NCBI RefSeq assembly: GCF_020905335.1
Contig: NZ_JAJJMN010000001.1
Coordinates: 992,001 to 1,056,000, forward strand
Source: Flavobacterium lipolyticum
GTDB lineage: Bacteria > Bacteroidota > Bacteroidia > Flavobacteriales > Flavobacteriaceae
Direction: 5' to 3'
DNA length: 64,000 bases
Shown here: positions 44,486-53,306 of the stretch, in pieces
How the letters are laid out: each line of letters begins with the position of its first letter
Numbering within the stretch: position 1 is the stretch's first letter
Program-made: the position numbers and the translations under genes
The notes under the pieces: model-generated
Told to the model about the DNA's origin: nothing
The model's database searches: none
What the model saw: only the letters and a program-made list of their open reading frames with translations

Positions 44486-45580
44486 ATGAAAATCAAAGAA
44501 ATATTAGCTGTTCTGGAAGAAATGGCTCCTTTGGCTTATGCCGAAGATTTTGACAATGTCGGACTCTTAGTGGGTGATACCGAAACGAAAAGTACCGGAG
44601 TTTTGGTTTGCCATGATGCTTTAGAAACTGTAATCGAAGAAGCAATAGCCAAAAACTGTAATCTGGTAGTTTGCTTTCATCCTATTTTATTTTCGGGAAT
44701 TAAAAAAATAACCGGTAAAAACTATGTGGAGCGTGCCATTTTAAAGGCAATCAAAAACGACATCGCTATTTATGCCGTTCATACTGCATTAGACAACCAT
44801 TCTCAGGGAGTTAATAAAATATTTTGTGATGCTTTAGGCCTGATCAACACTAAAGTCTTAATCCCTAAACAAAGTTTCATTCAAAAGTTGGTTACCTATA
44901 CCACCCCTGATAATTCAGAAAAAGTTCGCAATGCTATGTTTCAGGCCGGCGCTGGTACGATTGGAAATTATGACAACTGTAGTTTTAATACCGAAGGCTT
45001 TTTTACTTTTCAGGGAAATGAAAACAGCAATCCTGTAATTGGAGAGAAAGGAAAACTACATACAGGAACTGAAATAAAAATCGAAGTTGTATTTGAAAAA
45101 CACTTACAGTCTAAAATTTTAAAAGCTTTATTTTCCAGCCATATTTACGAGGAAGTAGCTTATGAAATTTATGATCTGAAAAATGCCCATCAAAATATTG
45201 GATTGGGAATGATTGGTGAATTTGAAACTGAAATGGATGAAAAAGACTTTTTATATTCCGTAAAAGACAAAATGATTGCAGACGGAATTCGTCATTCTGC
45301 TTTTTTAGGAAAAAAAATAAAGAAAGTCGCTGTTTTAGGCGGCTCAGGAAGTTTTGCCATAAAAAATGCTATTCAGGCAGGGGCAGATGCTTTTTTAACT
45401 GCCGATTTAAAATACCATCAATTTTACGAAGCAGAAAACCGACTTCTTTTAGCCGATATTGGTCATTTTGAGAGCGAACGGTATACAAAAAACTATATTG
45501 TTGATTATCTTCGAAAAAAAATCCTTAATTTTGCCATCATTTTATCAGAAGAAAATACAAATCCAGTTAAGTACTTATAA
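44486..45580 (+). CDS. Nif3-like dinuclear metal-centre protein
   Basis: A 364-residue protein of the NIF3/YbgI/YqfO family that forms a toroidal hexamer with a two-metal site. Visible parts are the N-terminal EDFDNVGLLVGD, the metal-ligand histidine in CFHPILFSG and the HTALDNH motif. The central PII-like insertion (about 130-235) marks the long YqfO form, and the end has ADIGHFESER with histidine and glutamate ligands. Its enzymatic role is unsettled. It is followed 4 bp later by a coiled-coil gene, a pairing I believe is widespread in bacteria. Confidence 0.93.
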   Translation: MKIKEILAVLEEMAPLAYAEDFDNVGLLVGDTETKSTGVLVCHDALETVIEEAIAKNCNLVVCFHPILFSGIKKITGKNYVERAILKAIKNDIAIYAVHTALDNHSQGVNKIFCDALGLINTKVLIPKQSFIQKLVTYTTPDNSEKVRNAMFQAGAGTIGNYDNCSFNTEGFFTFQGNENSNPVIGEKGKLHTGTEIKIEVVFEKHLQSKILKALFSSHIYEEVAYEIYDLKNAHQNIGLGMIGEFETEMDEKDFLYSVKDKMIADGIRHSAFLGKKIKKVAVLGGSGSFAIKNAIQAGADAFLTADLKYHQFYEAENRLLLADIGHFESERYTKNYIVDYLRKKILNFAIILSEENTNPVKYL

Positions 45581-45584
45581 GAAT

Positions 45585-46364
45585 ATGGCGAATACGAAAG
45601 AATTAAGTGTTGAGGACAAGTTAAGAGCAATATACGATTTACAGCTTATTGACTCCCGAATTGACGAAATCAGAAACGTAAGAGGAGAACTTCCTTTAGA
45701 AGTAGAAGATTTAGAAGATGAAGTTGCTGGTTTAAGCACACGTTCAGAGAAACTGAAAGGAGAACTTGAAGTGATTGAAGAGCAAATCAAAGGGAAGAAA
45801 ATTGCCATTGATGAGCACAAAGAGGTGATCAAAAAATACACGAAACAACAAGAATCAGTTCGTAATAACAGAGAATTTAATTCTTTGACTAAAGAGGTTG
45901 AATTTCAGGAATTAGAAATTCAATTGGCTGAAAAGCAAATCAAAGAAATGAAAGCTTCTATCGAACATAAAAAAGAAGTTATTTCTAATTTAAAAGAAAA
46001 ACTTGACGCAAAAAGTTCGCATTTAAAACATAAAAAATCTGAACTGGATGCGATTATGGCTGAAACTCAAAAAGAAGAAATCTTCTTAACGGAGAAATCA
46101 GCAGAGTTTGCTTCACAAATCGAAGAGCGTTTATTAGCGGCTTACAACAGAATCAGAAGCAGTGTTCGTAATGGTTTAGCGGTAGTATCTATCGAAAGAG
46201 GAGCTTCAGCGGGATCGTTCTTTACAATTCCTCCACAAACTCAGGTAGAAATTGCTTCAAGAAAAAAAATCATCACTGATGAGCACTCTGGAAGAATTCT
46301 GGTTGACAGCGCATTAGCTGAAGAAGAAAAAGAAAAAATGGAACAATTGTTCTCTAAAATCTAA
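45585..46364 (+). CDS. coiled-coil protein of the zf-RING_7 (CT398-like) family, Cys-less
   Basis: A 259-residue protein with a long antiparallel coiled coil (about 10-180) and a small C-terminal domain that is a C4 zinc ribbon in most homologues. Here the region SFFTIPPQTQVEIASRKKI...SGRILVD keeps the family skeleton, but the protein has no cysteine at all. The start at 45585 (MANTKELS) is preferred over an upstream codon inside the Nif3-like gene. The two genes are 4 bp apart and end at a terminator. Its role is unknown; the family may bind nucleic acid or the flagellar or export apparatus. Confidence 0.88.
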   Translation: MANTKELSVEDKLRAIYDLQLIDSRIDEIRNVRGELPLEVEDLEDEVAGLSTRSEKLKGELEVIEEQIKGKKIAIDEHKEVIKKYTKQQESVRNNREFNSLTKEVEFQELEIQLAEKQIKEMKASIEHKKEVISNLKEKLDAKSSHLKHKKSELDAIMAETQKEEIFLTEKSAEFASQIEERLLAAYNRIRSSVRNGLAVVSIERGASAGSFFTIPPQTQVEIASRKKIITDEHSGRILVDSALAEEEKEKMEQLFSKI

Positions 46365-46370
46365 ATAACT

Positions 46371-46398
46371 GTCCCGATCTGATCGGGACTTTTTTTTT
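46371..46398 (+). terminator. intrinsic terminator
   Basis: An 8-bp GC-rich stem GTCCCGAT / ATCGGGAC (46371-46378 with 46382-46389, loop ctg) is followed by nine T, just after the coiled-coil gene. Confidence 0.93.
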
Positions 46399-46416
46399 GC
46401 GTCTAAGCACTATTTC

Positions 46417-46506
46417 TTTGCCACGAACTACACTAATTTTGCCAATTTCTATTTTGATACAGTAAAGAATAAAAATTCGCGCTAAATTTGTGTAATTCGT
46501 GGCGAA
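46417..46506. repeat. GCCACGAA-family palindrome
   Basis: A large imperfect palindrome: TTTGCCACGAACTACAC at the left pairs with GTGTAATTCGTGGCGAAA at the right (46489-46506), with a further AATTT/AAATT section inside. It shares its core with the palindromes after DUF2461 at 29024-29220. Confidence 0.75.
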
Positions 46507-46557
46507 ACTTTTTTAGGTCGATTCCCGAATATTATTTTTATCACTAAATTATTTGTT

Positions 46558-47412
46558 TTGGGAATTAAAAAAGGAATCCGTTTTATCACTTTAAAATCGG
46601 TTGGGTCTTATATTAACTTTTTGAGCTATGTTCGTCCGCAAAAAGCGATGGAGCTTTCTTATGCCCTTTTTAGCCAACCCAGAATTGGAAGACTAAAGAA
46701 AGAAGCACTGCCCAAAGTATTAAGAAATACAGAAACAGAGACGTTTCACCATAACGAACATCATTTTCAAACGTATGTCTGGAAAGGTAACGAAACCAAA
46801 ATATTGCTTGTTCACGGTTGGGAAAGTAATGCTTCTCGTTGGAAAAAAACCTTACCGCACCTTCAAAAATCAGGCAGTACCATTATTGCAATTGATGCTC
46901 CGGCACACGGACAAAGCAGCGGTAAAGAATTTAACGTTCCTCTGTATGCTGAATTTATCAATAAAGCGGTCGAAAAATACCAGCCTGCCATTATTATTGG
47001 TCATTCCATCGGTGGCGCAGCATGTGTCTATCATCAGTATTTGTTTCCCCACACCAGCATCAACAAAATGGTCATTCTGGGAGCTCCCTCTGATCTAAAA
47101 ACACTGATTGACAATTATATCTCAATGTTAAGCCTGAACACCAAAATGTTTTCACTTTTGGAAAGTAAATTCATGAATCGTTTCAATTTTAAACTGGAAG
47201 ATTTTTCAGGACAGCGATTTGCCTCAGAATTTAATGTTTCGGGGTTAATTGCCCACGACACTTCAGACAAGATTGTTGCTTTTGAGGAGGGCAAAAAAAT
47301 CGCCAGTCATTGGAAAAACAGTCAGTTTATTGAAACTAAAGGCTTGGGTCACGGAATGCATGACGATGAATTGTATCAAAAGGTTATTGAGTTTTTGTTT
47401 GCTTCTAAATAA
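46558..47412 (+). CDS. alpha/beta hydrolase
   Basis: A 284-residue hydrolase. The strand-turn block VHGWESNASRW comes first, then the nucleophile serine in IIGHSIGGAA, the likely acid in HDTSDKIV, and the histidine in LGHGMHDD. An N-terminal part of about 65 residues precedes the hydrolase fold. The start is a TTG at 46558, in frame with MGIKKGIRF; the next ATG is 30 codons on and would also leave the core intact. The substrate is not evident. Confidence 0.85.
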   Translation: MGIKKGIRFITLKSVGSYINFLSYVRPQKAMELSYALFSQPRIGRLKKEALPKVLRNTETETFHHNEHHFQTYVWKGNETKILLVHGWESNASRWKKTLPHLQKSGSTIIAIDAPAHGQSSGKEFNVPLYAEFINKAVEKYQPAIIIGHSIGGAACVYHQYLFPHTSINKMVILGAPSDLKTLIDNYISMLSLNTKMFSLLESKFMNRFNFKLEDFSGQRFASEFNVSGLIAHDTSDKIVAFEEGKKIASHWKNSQFIETKGLGHGMHDDELYQKVIEFLFASK

Positions 47413-47545
47413 AGGTGCTAAGGTTCTAAGATGCTAAGATCCTAAGGTTACAAAATCCAACAATCTAACAATCTAACAATCTAACAATCTAATCATCCAA
47501 GAATCTAAAGATCTAAGAAGTCTAACCATCTAATAATCTAAAAAA
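47413..47545. repeat. CTAAGGTT/AATCTAAC low-complexity spacer
   Basis: The 133-bp spacer begins with copies of GCTAAGGTTCTAAGAT-like words and continues with at least four exact tandem CAATCTAA units (47460-47492), then decayed copies up to the next ATG. Confidence 0.85.
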
Positions 47546-47893
47546 ATGATCGCTGTAATTTTTGAAGTAATTCCAAACGAAGGAAAAAAAGAAGAGTATC
47601 TGTCAATTGCCGCAAGTTTACGACCGGAATTGGACAAGATAGAAGGTTTTATATCAATCGAACGCTTTCAGAGTTTCAGTGACCCTGAGAAAGTTTTGTC
47701 ATTGTCCTTTTGGAAAGACGAAGAAAGCGTTCAACAATGGAGAAATTTAGAAATGCATCGCCATGCACAAGCCAGGGGACGTAAAGAAATTTTTAAAGAT
47801 TATCACTTACGAATTGCTGCCGTAGTTCGGGATTACGGAATGTTTGACCGCGAAGAAACCCCTACAGACAGTTCCGATTTTCATAAGAAGTAA
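47546..47893 (+). CDS. antibiotic biosynthesis monooxygenase (ABM) fold protein
   Basis: A 115-residue dimeric ferredoxin-like domain protein. The start MIAVIFEVIPNEGKKEEYL, then LDKIEGFISIERFQS and VLSLSFWKDEESVQQWRNLEMH, is typical of the ABM family. Members range from heme-degrading to quinone-forming enzymes, and many have no known role. It is isolated between two low-complexity spacers. Confidence 0.9.
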   Translation: MIAVIFEVIPNEGKKEEYLSIAASLRPELDKIEGFISIERFQSFSDPEKVLSLSFWKDEESVQQWRNLEMHRHAQARGRKEIFKDYHLRIAAVVRDYGMFDREETPTDSSDFHKK

Positions 47894-48178
47894 AGGTTCT
47901 GAGGTACTGAGGTACTGAGGTTCTAAGGTTCTAAGGTTCTAAGGTTCTGAGATACTGAGGTTCTAAGGTTAAAATCTAACAATCTAACAATCTAAATATC
48001 TAATAATCTAAATATCTAATTATCTAAATATCTAATAATCTAACAATCTAAATATCTAATAATCTAAATATCTAACAATCTAAATATCTAATAATCTAAG
48101 AAATCTAACCATCCAACAATCTAATAATCTAAGAAGTCTAACGACCCAAGAAGTCCAAATTTTGACTACTTTTGCACT
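47894..48178. repeat. dense AATCTAA(C/A)(A/T)AT repeat tract
   Basis: The 285-bp spacer starts with GAGGTACTGAGGTTCTAAGG-like repeats (47900-47970). It then has about fifteen units built on AATCTAACAATCTAAATATCTAAT words with a 9-10 bp period (47972-48130), decaying towards the rluF start. A TACTTTTG -7-like element lies at 48167-48174. Stop codons occur in every frame, so this is not coding. Confidence 0.88.
48167..48174 (+). promoter_or_regulatory. candidate -7 element of rluF
   Basis: TACTTTTG fits TAnnTTTG. It is 4 bp from the ATG at 48179, which implies a leaderless or very short 5' end. Confidence 0.3.
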
Positions 48179-48991
48179 ATGGAAGAGAATTTAAAACGTC
48201 TGAATAAATTTATAGGAGAAACAGGATACTGTTCTCGTCGTGAAGCCGATAAACTAATTGAAGAAGGACGCGTAACAATAAATGGTGCTGTACCGGAAAT
48301 GGGAACAAAGGTTTCACCGGATGATGAAGTACGTATCGATGGAAAGCTGATTGTCGAGAAAAACGAAAAAATGGTTTATTTAGCGTTCAACAAACCTGTT
48401 GGAATTGAATGTACAACCAATCTCGAGGTTCGAAATAATATTGTAGATTATATCAATTATCCGAAACGTATTTTCCCGATTGGGCGTTTGGACAAAGCGA
48501 GTGAAGGATTGATTTTTATGACTAATGACGGTGATATTGTCAACAAAATTCTACGCGCACGAAACAATCACGAAAAAGAATATACCGTTACCGTTAACAA
48601 ACCTATTACAGATCGTTTTATACAGCGAATGGGAAATGGTGTTCCAATTTTGGACACGGTTACCCGAAAATGCAAAGTAGAACAAATTAGTAAATACACC
48701 TTCAAAATTATTCTGACCCAAGGTCTGAACCGTCAGATTCGTAGAATGTGTGAATATTTAGGATACGATGTAACTGCTTTAAAACGTATCCGCATCATCA
48801 ACATCTCATTGGATGTTCCGGTGGGTCGTTATCGTGATTTAACCGATGCTGAAATTAAAGAACTGAATCATTTGATCGCACCGTCCAGTAAAACAGAGGA
48901 AGCCAGTCTCCCAAAAGAGGAAGCTCCAAAACGTAGAACCGAATTTATTTCGAAACACGATCCCCGATTTAAAAAAAGAGGAGACTATTAA
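48179..48991 (+). CDS. rluF: 23S rRNA pseudouridine synthase, RluF type
   Basis: A 270-residue RsuA/RluB-family enzyme. An N-terminal S4 RNA-binding domain (about 5-60, RLNKFIGETGYCSRREADKLI) is followed by the synthase domain with the catalytic aspartate in IGRLDKASEGLIF. The block GDIVNKILRARNNHEKEY and the RQIRRMCEYLGY loop match RluF, which modifies U2604 of 23S rRNA in E. coli. The C-terminal 35 residues are a basic tail. A terminator follows. Confidence 0.92.
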   Translation: MEENLKRLNKFIGETGYCSRREADKLIEEGRVTINGAVPEMGTKVSPDDEVRIDGKLIVEKNEKMVYLAFNKPVGIECTTNLEVRNNIVDYINYPKRIFPIGRLDKASEGLIFMTNDGDIVNKILRARNNHEKEYTVTVNKPITDRFIQRMGNGVPILDTVTRKCKVEQISKYTFKIILTQGLNRQIRRMCEYLGYDVTALKRIRIINISLDVPVGRYRDLTDAEIKELNHLIAPSSKTEEASLPKEEAPKRRTEFISKHDPRFKKRGDY

Positions 48992-49005
48992 AATATTCGC
49001 ATAAA

Positions 49006-49037
49006 AAAATCCCTTTCGATAAAACGAAAGGGATTTT
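49006..49037. terminator. bidirectional terminator between rluF and corA
   Basis: A 13-bp perfect stem AAAATCCCTTTCG / CGAAAGGGATTTT (49006-49018 with 49025-49037) with a six-base loop serves two convergent genes. Confidence 0.92.
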
Positions 49038-49064
49038 CTTTAATATGAGAAATTGTATTTTTTA

Positions 49065-49991
49065 TCAGAACCATCTTCTTCTTTTGAATAAAAACACTCC
49101 GACTGATGATAAGACAACAGACACTAAGAGAAGAATCCAAATACCGTATTTACTTTCTTCCAGACCATTCGGCACATTCATTCCATACAAACTCGCTATT
49201 AACGTAGGAATCATCAGAATAATAGAAATCGACGTCATTTGCTTCATAATATTATTCATGTTATTGGAAATTACCGAAGCATACGCATCCATCATCCCCG
49301 TCAAGATATTGCTGTAAATGTTTGCAGTATCCTGTGCCTGACTTAATTCGATATCAACATCTTCCAGTAAATCCGGATCAAAATGCTCTCTTTGAGCTTT
49401 TAGATTTTTGATTCTGTGAAATAAAACATCATTCCCTTTTAAGGAAGTAATAAAAAACACCAGACATTTTTCGATCTGTAAAAGCGCCTGTAATTCTGCG
49501 TTCTTGATCGATTTCTCCAGGTTGTCTTCAGCCAGTTTTATCTTTTGATTGATCTGCTTTAAGTATTTTAGATACCAGACACTTGACGATAGAAGTAACC
49601 TCATCACTAAATCGAAATTGTCTTTGATCACTATATTTTTCCGTCTTGTATATTGCAGAAAATCAGAAACTATCTCGGTTTCATAAAAACTAATCGTAAC
49701 GCAAACATCATCTTTAAAAATCAAACCCAAAGGTATGGTTTGAAAAGGAAGCTTAACATCGTTACTCTTTATAGGAACCCTCATGATAAACAAAGTCCAG
49801 CCGTCTTCAGACTCCATACGGGGTCTTTCGTCGATATCCTCAATATCGTTATAAAAGGCTTCAGGAATCTGAAGTTCTTCCAGTAAGTATTTTTTTTCTG
49901 TTTCTGAAGGAGATTCAATGCTGATCCAGCAGTTTGGAGTCCATTCTTGTATCTCGATTAGTCCGTTGTTGTTTTTGTAAAAGGCTTTCAT
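49065..49991 (-). CDS. corA: CorA-family magnesium transporter
   Basis: A 308-residue member of the CorA channel family. A cytoplasmic alpha/beta domain (1-150) with DIDERPRMESEDGW is followed by the long pore-forming helix. Two membrane helices lie at the C-terminus; the first ends in YGMNVP, the selectivity motif, and the protein finishes with basic residues (KRRRWF). It imports Mg2+ and possibly Co2+ or Ni2+. The gene is monocistronic with a shared terminator. Confidence 0.93.
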   Translation of the reverse strand: MKAFYKNNNGLIEIQEWTPNCWISIESPSETEKKYLLEELQIPEAFYNDIEDIDERPRMESEDGWTLFIMRVPIKSNDVKLPFQTIPLGLIFKDDVCVTISFYETEIVSDFLQYTRRKNIVIKDNFDLVMRLLLSSSVWYLKYLKQINQKIKLAEDNLEKSIKNAELQALLQIEKCLVFFITSLKGNDVLFHRIKNLKAQREHFDPDLLEDVDIELSQAQDTANIYSNILTGMMDAYASVISNNMNNIMKQMTSISIILMIPTLIASLYGMNVPNGLEESKYGIWILLLVSVVLSSVGVFLFKRRRWF

Positions 49992-50155
49992 TTCAAAATT
50001 GCAGGTGTTTAGCGTAGCATTTTGAAAAAATTCAAAAGCTACTTTAATTAAATACTAACGAATAATAATCGTCCATTGGAGAAGTTTTTTTTTAGTGTTG
50101 CAAAAGTATTCTTTATTTTTAAAACGAAAAACTTTAAACTACTAATTAATTATTA

Positions 50156-50192
50156 AAAAACCGCCCTATATAAATTCTACAGGGCGGTTTTT
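50156..50192 (-). terminator. intrinsic terminator
   Basis: A 12-bp perfect stem AAAAACCGCCCT / AGGGCGGTTTTT (50156-50167 with 50181-50192) lies 12 bp after the stop of the leftward DUF4153-like gene. It would work in both directions. Confidence 0.9.
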
Positions 50193-50203
50193 ACAAGTAT
50201 TTA

Positions 50204-51589
50204 CTACTTTTTTTCTACAAATTCGTAATAAAGTGCTTTTGAAAGAAAAGGATCATCCTTGTGATCTTCTATACGATTCTCTTCCAGATAACCTTGTCCT
50301 TCGCCAACAATATTTATTGTTGAAAAGTAAGCATCGCGGCTCTCATCGTTAAAGTGCAAGTTTCTTAAAAACCAGGGATCAACTCCTTTATTTACTGAGA
50401 CATTATAGTTTGTAATTAGATTTCCCCAATTCACAAAACTGCATAAAAGTATCGTTCCGTAAAAACACCAGACCATTTGGTTAAAAAGGTAAGCGTTTGT
50501 TTTTTGTCTGGTGATTTTTAAAAAGGTAAAAATCAAACCAATTACCGCTAAAATCAGAAAAGCATAAACTCCCAGTCTTTTATAAGTTAAGCCAAAGAAT
50601 GACACATATTCTGAATTTTTAATAATGGTACTCACTATTAATACGCCATTTAAAACAATCCATACTTTAGCCAGTTTTTTAAGATGAGCTGCTTTTTTAT
50701 CAAAATTAAATCCTCCTTTAAAATAAAACAGTATCACTCCAACCGCCATAATTATCGAAAAGATTACGGCATTCACTCTTTCGTGAGTAGCTGAGCTAAG
50801 TTTAGAGGTCTCGACAGCCTCAAAAAATTGCTCATAATTGTAGGTGATAATAAAAACCAAGAGCATAAAATTTAATAAGACTAATGTAATCTCGCCGCTT
50901 TTTCTTTCAAAGTCCAAATCTAAAAACGAAAATGTATTCTGATTTTTGATTTCGACAACATTACTAAACTCATTGTCTAAAAGTTTATTTTTCTCGTAAC
51001 ACAGTTCGGGAACCCAATAATTCCAGAAACTAAATGAAATATAAAACCCTAAAACCCCTATCAGAACTACTTCGAAAATATCAAGATCTAAAGTATAATC
51101 CGTTAATAGAGAGGAGAAATGCTCACTTCCGAACGAATAGGCCGTAAAAAACACGATCAAAAAGACCAACGGAATCACCACATAAGCAATAAGCTTTTTC
51201 GCAAAATTATTATCGATTTTTCTTTCCGGAAGCCATTGACTGAACACAAAAACACGTCCTGCTGAAGCAAATGCATTTAAGAATACAAGAGGAAAAACCT
51301 GAAGTATCTTTAGCTCCGGATCCTGTATTCTAAAATGCAAGAACAAAACAGACATGGAAAGTGCTAAAAATGAAGCAAAATCCCCGTACCAGGCAAAGGC
51401 CAGACACGACAGTACGGATGTAACCACCAAAACCAAATGAGATCGGTCAGTAAACTTATCCTGAAAAAAATAACAAATCAGGCCGATTAACAATAGTCCA
51501 AAAATGGCGAGGTTCACTCCCATTGATTCATGGTAAAAAAGCAGGATAAAGATCAAACTGCAGGCTGGGATAACTAGGTGTTTTTTCAT
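50204..51589 (-). CDS. polytopic membrane protein, DUF4153/DUF4173-like
   Basis: A 461-residue protein with about eleven or twelve predicted membrane helices. The pattern fits the DUF4153/DUF4173 group: an early run of helices, SQWLPERKIDNN between them, NYEQFFEAVETSKLSSATHERVNA, and a soluble C-terminal tail (about 400-461) with LHFNDESRDAYFSTINI. Function is unknown. It may share a transcript with the small regulator upstream at 51734-52024, given the same strand and a 144-bp gap. Confidence 0.75.
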   Translation of the reverse strand: MKKHLVIPACSLIFILLFYHESMGVNLAIFGLLLIGLICYFFQDKFTDRSHLVLVVTSVLSCLAFAWYGDFASFLALSMSVLFLHFRIQDPELKILQVFPLVFLNAFASAGRVFVFSQWLPERKIDNNFAKKLIAYVVIPLVFLIVFFTAYSFGSEHFSSLLTDYTLDLDIFEVVLIGVLGFYISFSFWNYWVPELCYEKNKLLDNEFSNVVEIKNQNTFSFLDLDFERKSGEITLVLLNFMLLVFIITYNYEQFFEAVETSKLSSATHERVNAVIFSIIMAVGVILFYFKGGFNFDKKAAHLKKLAKVWIVLNGVLIVSTIIKNSEYVSFFGLTYKRLGVYAFLILAVIGLIFTFLKITRQKTNAYLFNQMVWCFYGTILLCSFVNWGNLITNYNVSVNKGVDPWFLRNLHFNDESRDAYFSTINIVGEGQGYLEENRIEDHKDDPFLSKALYYEFVEKK

Positions 51590-51733
51590 TGTTGTTGAAT
51601 TTATGTATTAGAAGTCATGTAGATTATCGCCCCTTTTATTGGTTTTCTTTGCAATATTTTTGTGACGATTGTGTTATTTTAAATTTAAAAGTACTTTGCA
51701 TTTCAAAGTTATTAGGCAAAAAAAATAGAGCTA

Positions 51734-52024
51734 TTACGATTTCATTAATTTTTCGAGAAAAGAAAGGTGTTCTTTGAAAGCCGCACGCCCTCTGGGAGTT
51801 ACCTGGTAAGATGTTTTAGGTTTCTTGCCTACAAACTCTTTTTTTACTTCGATATATTCCGCTTTTTCAAGAGCTGAGGAATGACTTGCCAGATTTCCGT
51901 CCGTAATATTCAGCAGATTTTTCATTTCAGTAAAATCTACCCACTCGTTGACCATCAAAATGGACATAATACCCAATCTGACACGGCTTTCAAAATCTTT
52001 ATTTAGTTTATCAATAATTCCCAT
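51734..52024 (-). CDS. winged-helix transcriptional regulator (HTH_34 type)
   Basis: A 96-residue single-domain regulator: RLGIMSILMVNEWVDFTEMKNLLNITDGNLASHSSALEK is the helix-turn-helix with a recognition helix around residues 36-50, and YQVTPRGRAAF is the wing. This small family often sits beside a membrane protein that it controls; here a membrane protein gene lies 8 bp upstream and another lies downstream. The signal is unknown. Confidence 0.9.
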   Translation of the reverse strand: MGIIDKLNKDFESRVRLGIMSILMVNEWVDFTEMKNLLNITDGNLASHSSALEKAEYIEVKKEFVGKKPKTSYQVTPRGRAAFKEHLSFLEKLMKS

Positions 52025-52032
52025 CGAATGGA

Positions 52033-52650
52033 TTATTTATATTTTTTGAACATTATTAATCCGTACAAGATATGCAAAATACCAAATCCAATGATCCAAA
52101 AAATCAAACCGTACCCAATAAAAAAAAGAGAAATAAATCCTAAAACCAACTCGCAAAATCCCAAGTACTTAATATCAGAAAAAGTATACTTTTCAGCATT
52201 TATTAAAGCCAGTCCGTAAAAAATTAAAGTAGCCGGTGCAATTAAACCATAAACCTCATGAAAGATCAGCGCCAGACAAAATATACCTCCGGCCAATAAT
52301 GGAACTGTCAGGTTCAAAAGCATATTTTTGGTAGCCGAAGTCCAAATAGGTAAATTATGTTTTCTGCTTTTTCTAACGGTAAAAAACAAACCGAAGCTAA
52401 AAGCAAAAGCTAAAATAATCAAACCTGTAAAGACCAGTTCTGAAACCAGGTTAGCAGAATATTGCTTCTCATAATCTCCACCAAAATATTCGGTCCCGTT
52501 TGCTTTAAACAATTGGTAAACATACAATCCACCAATTAAAGCCGAAAGTCCCGCAAATACTCCTGAAAGGCCGCTTAATGATATAAATCTTGAAGAACGC
52601 TCCATCATGGAACGAATATGGGCTAAATCTTCTTGGTGCTTCTGATTCAT
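52033..52650 (-). CDS. small polytopic membrane protein
   Basis: A 205-residue protein with five or six predicted membrane helices. It starts MNQKHQEDLAHIRSMMERSSRF, an amphipathic cytoplasmic lead, then has helices at about 22-42, 70-95, 107-130, 132-150 and 155-200. I use the ATG at 52650; an upstream extension of 31 codons looks like intergenic repeat. It probably forms an operon with the winged-helix gene 8 bp downstream. The family is not named with confidence. Confidence 0.75.
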   Translation of the reverse strand: MNQKHQEDLAHIRSMMERSSRFISLSGLSGVFAGLSALIGGLYVYQLFKANGTEYFGGDYEKQYSANLVSELVFTGLIILAFAFSFGLFFTVRKSRKHNLPIWTSATKNMLLNLTVPLLAGGIFCLALIFHEVYGLIAPATLIFYGLALINAEKYTFSDIKYLGFCELVLGFISLFFIGYGLIFWIIGFGILHILYGLIMFKKYK

Positions 52651-52929
52651 AAATAAAGTACTTTGAGATACAAAGTTAAATATTAATTTGAATTGACAAG
52701 CTAATTTTTGGAAAAATTTCGCAGAGATGCGCAGAGTTGACACAGAGATACGCGAAGATTTCTATATTGCTCTGTGTAGCTCTGTGTAGCTTTGTGTAAA
52801 CTCTGTGTGTCTCTGCGGAACAAAAAAAATCCCACGAAGACTCACAAAGCTGGCACAGAGATGCACGGAGTCTTTTATGCATTCTTTTCTAAAAAAAAAT
52901 CCAAATCCCAACTTTATAAAACATGGATA

Positions 52930-53214
52930 GTCCCTATAGGACATTTTTTCTTATTTTTTCTACCGAAATGTGACTTCTAACGGAGTTTATATTGTAGCGA
53001 ATAAATAAACGCTAACAACAACAGATAACTTACCATTTTTCTGCAGATATGTGACTCCTAGCGGAGTCTATATCGTAGACAATAGGTAATTACAACATAA
53101 TAGCCATTACAGCATTTTTCTACACTAACATTAAACTCTTGAAAGAACTTATCCCATAGGGATCAAATAAAGGTAACACAACAACTAACCTGATTCGTCT
53201 TGTCCCGTAGGGAC
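52930..53214. repeat. series of five short palindromes
   Basis: GTCCCTATAGGAC (52930-52942), GACTTCTAACGGAGTT (52972-52987), GACTCCTAGCGGAGTC (53053-53068), ATCCCATAGGGAT (53151-53163) and GTCCCGTAGGGAC (53202-53214) recur every 40-100 bp. Several are near a CATTTTTCT word, and the second and third share the surroundings ATGTGACT...TATATTGTAG or TATATCGTAG. They look like decayed members of one family. Confidence 0.7.
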
Positions 53215-53252
53215 TACACCTTCAGATTCCAACATTAACTTCACCCCATCCC

Positions 53253-53282
53253 AAAAAAAGCCCGTTCTCTCGAACAGGCTTT
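53253..53282 (-). terminator. intrinsic terminator of folD
   Basis: An 11-bp stem (53257-53267 with 53272-53282, one G-U pair, loop of four) is followed on the minus strand by seven T. It starts 24 bp past the folD stop. Confidence 0.92.
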
Positions 53283-53306
53283 AATCTAAAATTTATTTCT
53301 ACACTA

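Larger units (their letters stand above)
52651..53306. other. 656-bp intergenic region with several repeat types
   Basis: No gene is supported. Bases 52720-52870 hold irregular copies of CACAGAG/CTCTGTGTAG words in both orientations. Bases 52930-53214 carry five short palindromes, listed next, and 53253-53282 is the folD terminator. Short open frames across it are made of repeat sequence and lack family signals. Confidence 0.7.

Noticed and set aside
45459..45584. A 42-codon N-terminal extension of the coiled-coil protein
   Set aside because: It overlaps the Nif3-like gene in another frame, and the ATG at 45585 is 4 bp past that gene's stop, as expected for an operon.
52651..52743. A 31-codon extension of the small membrane protein
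   Set aside because: It is made of repeat-flank sequence and would add an odd lead before a good ATG start.
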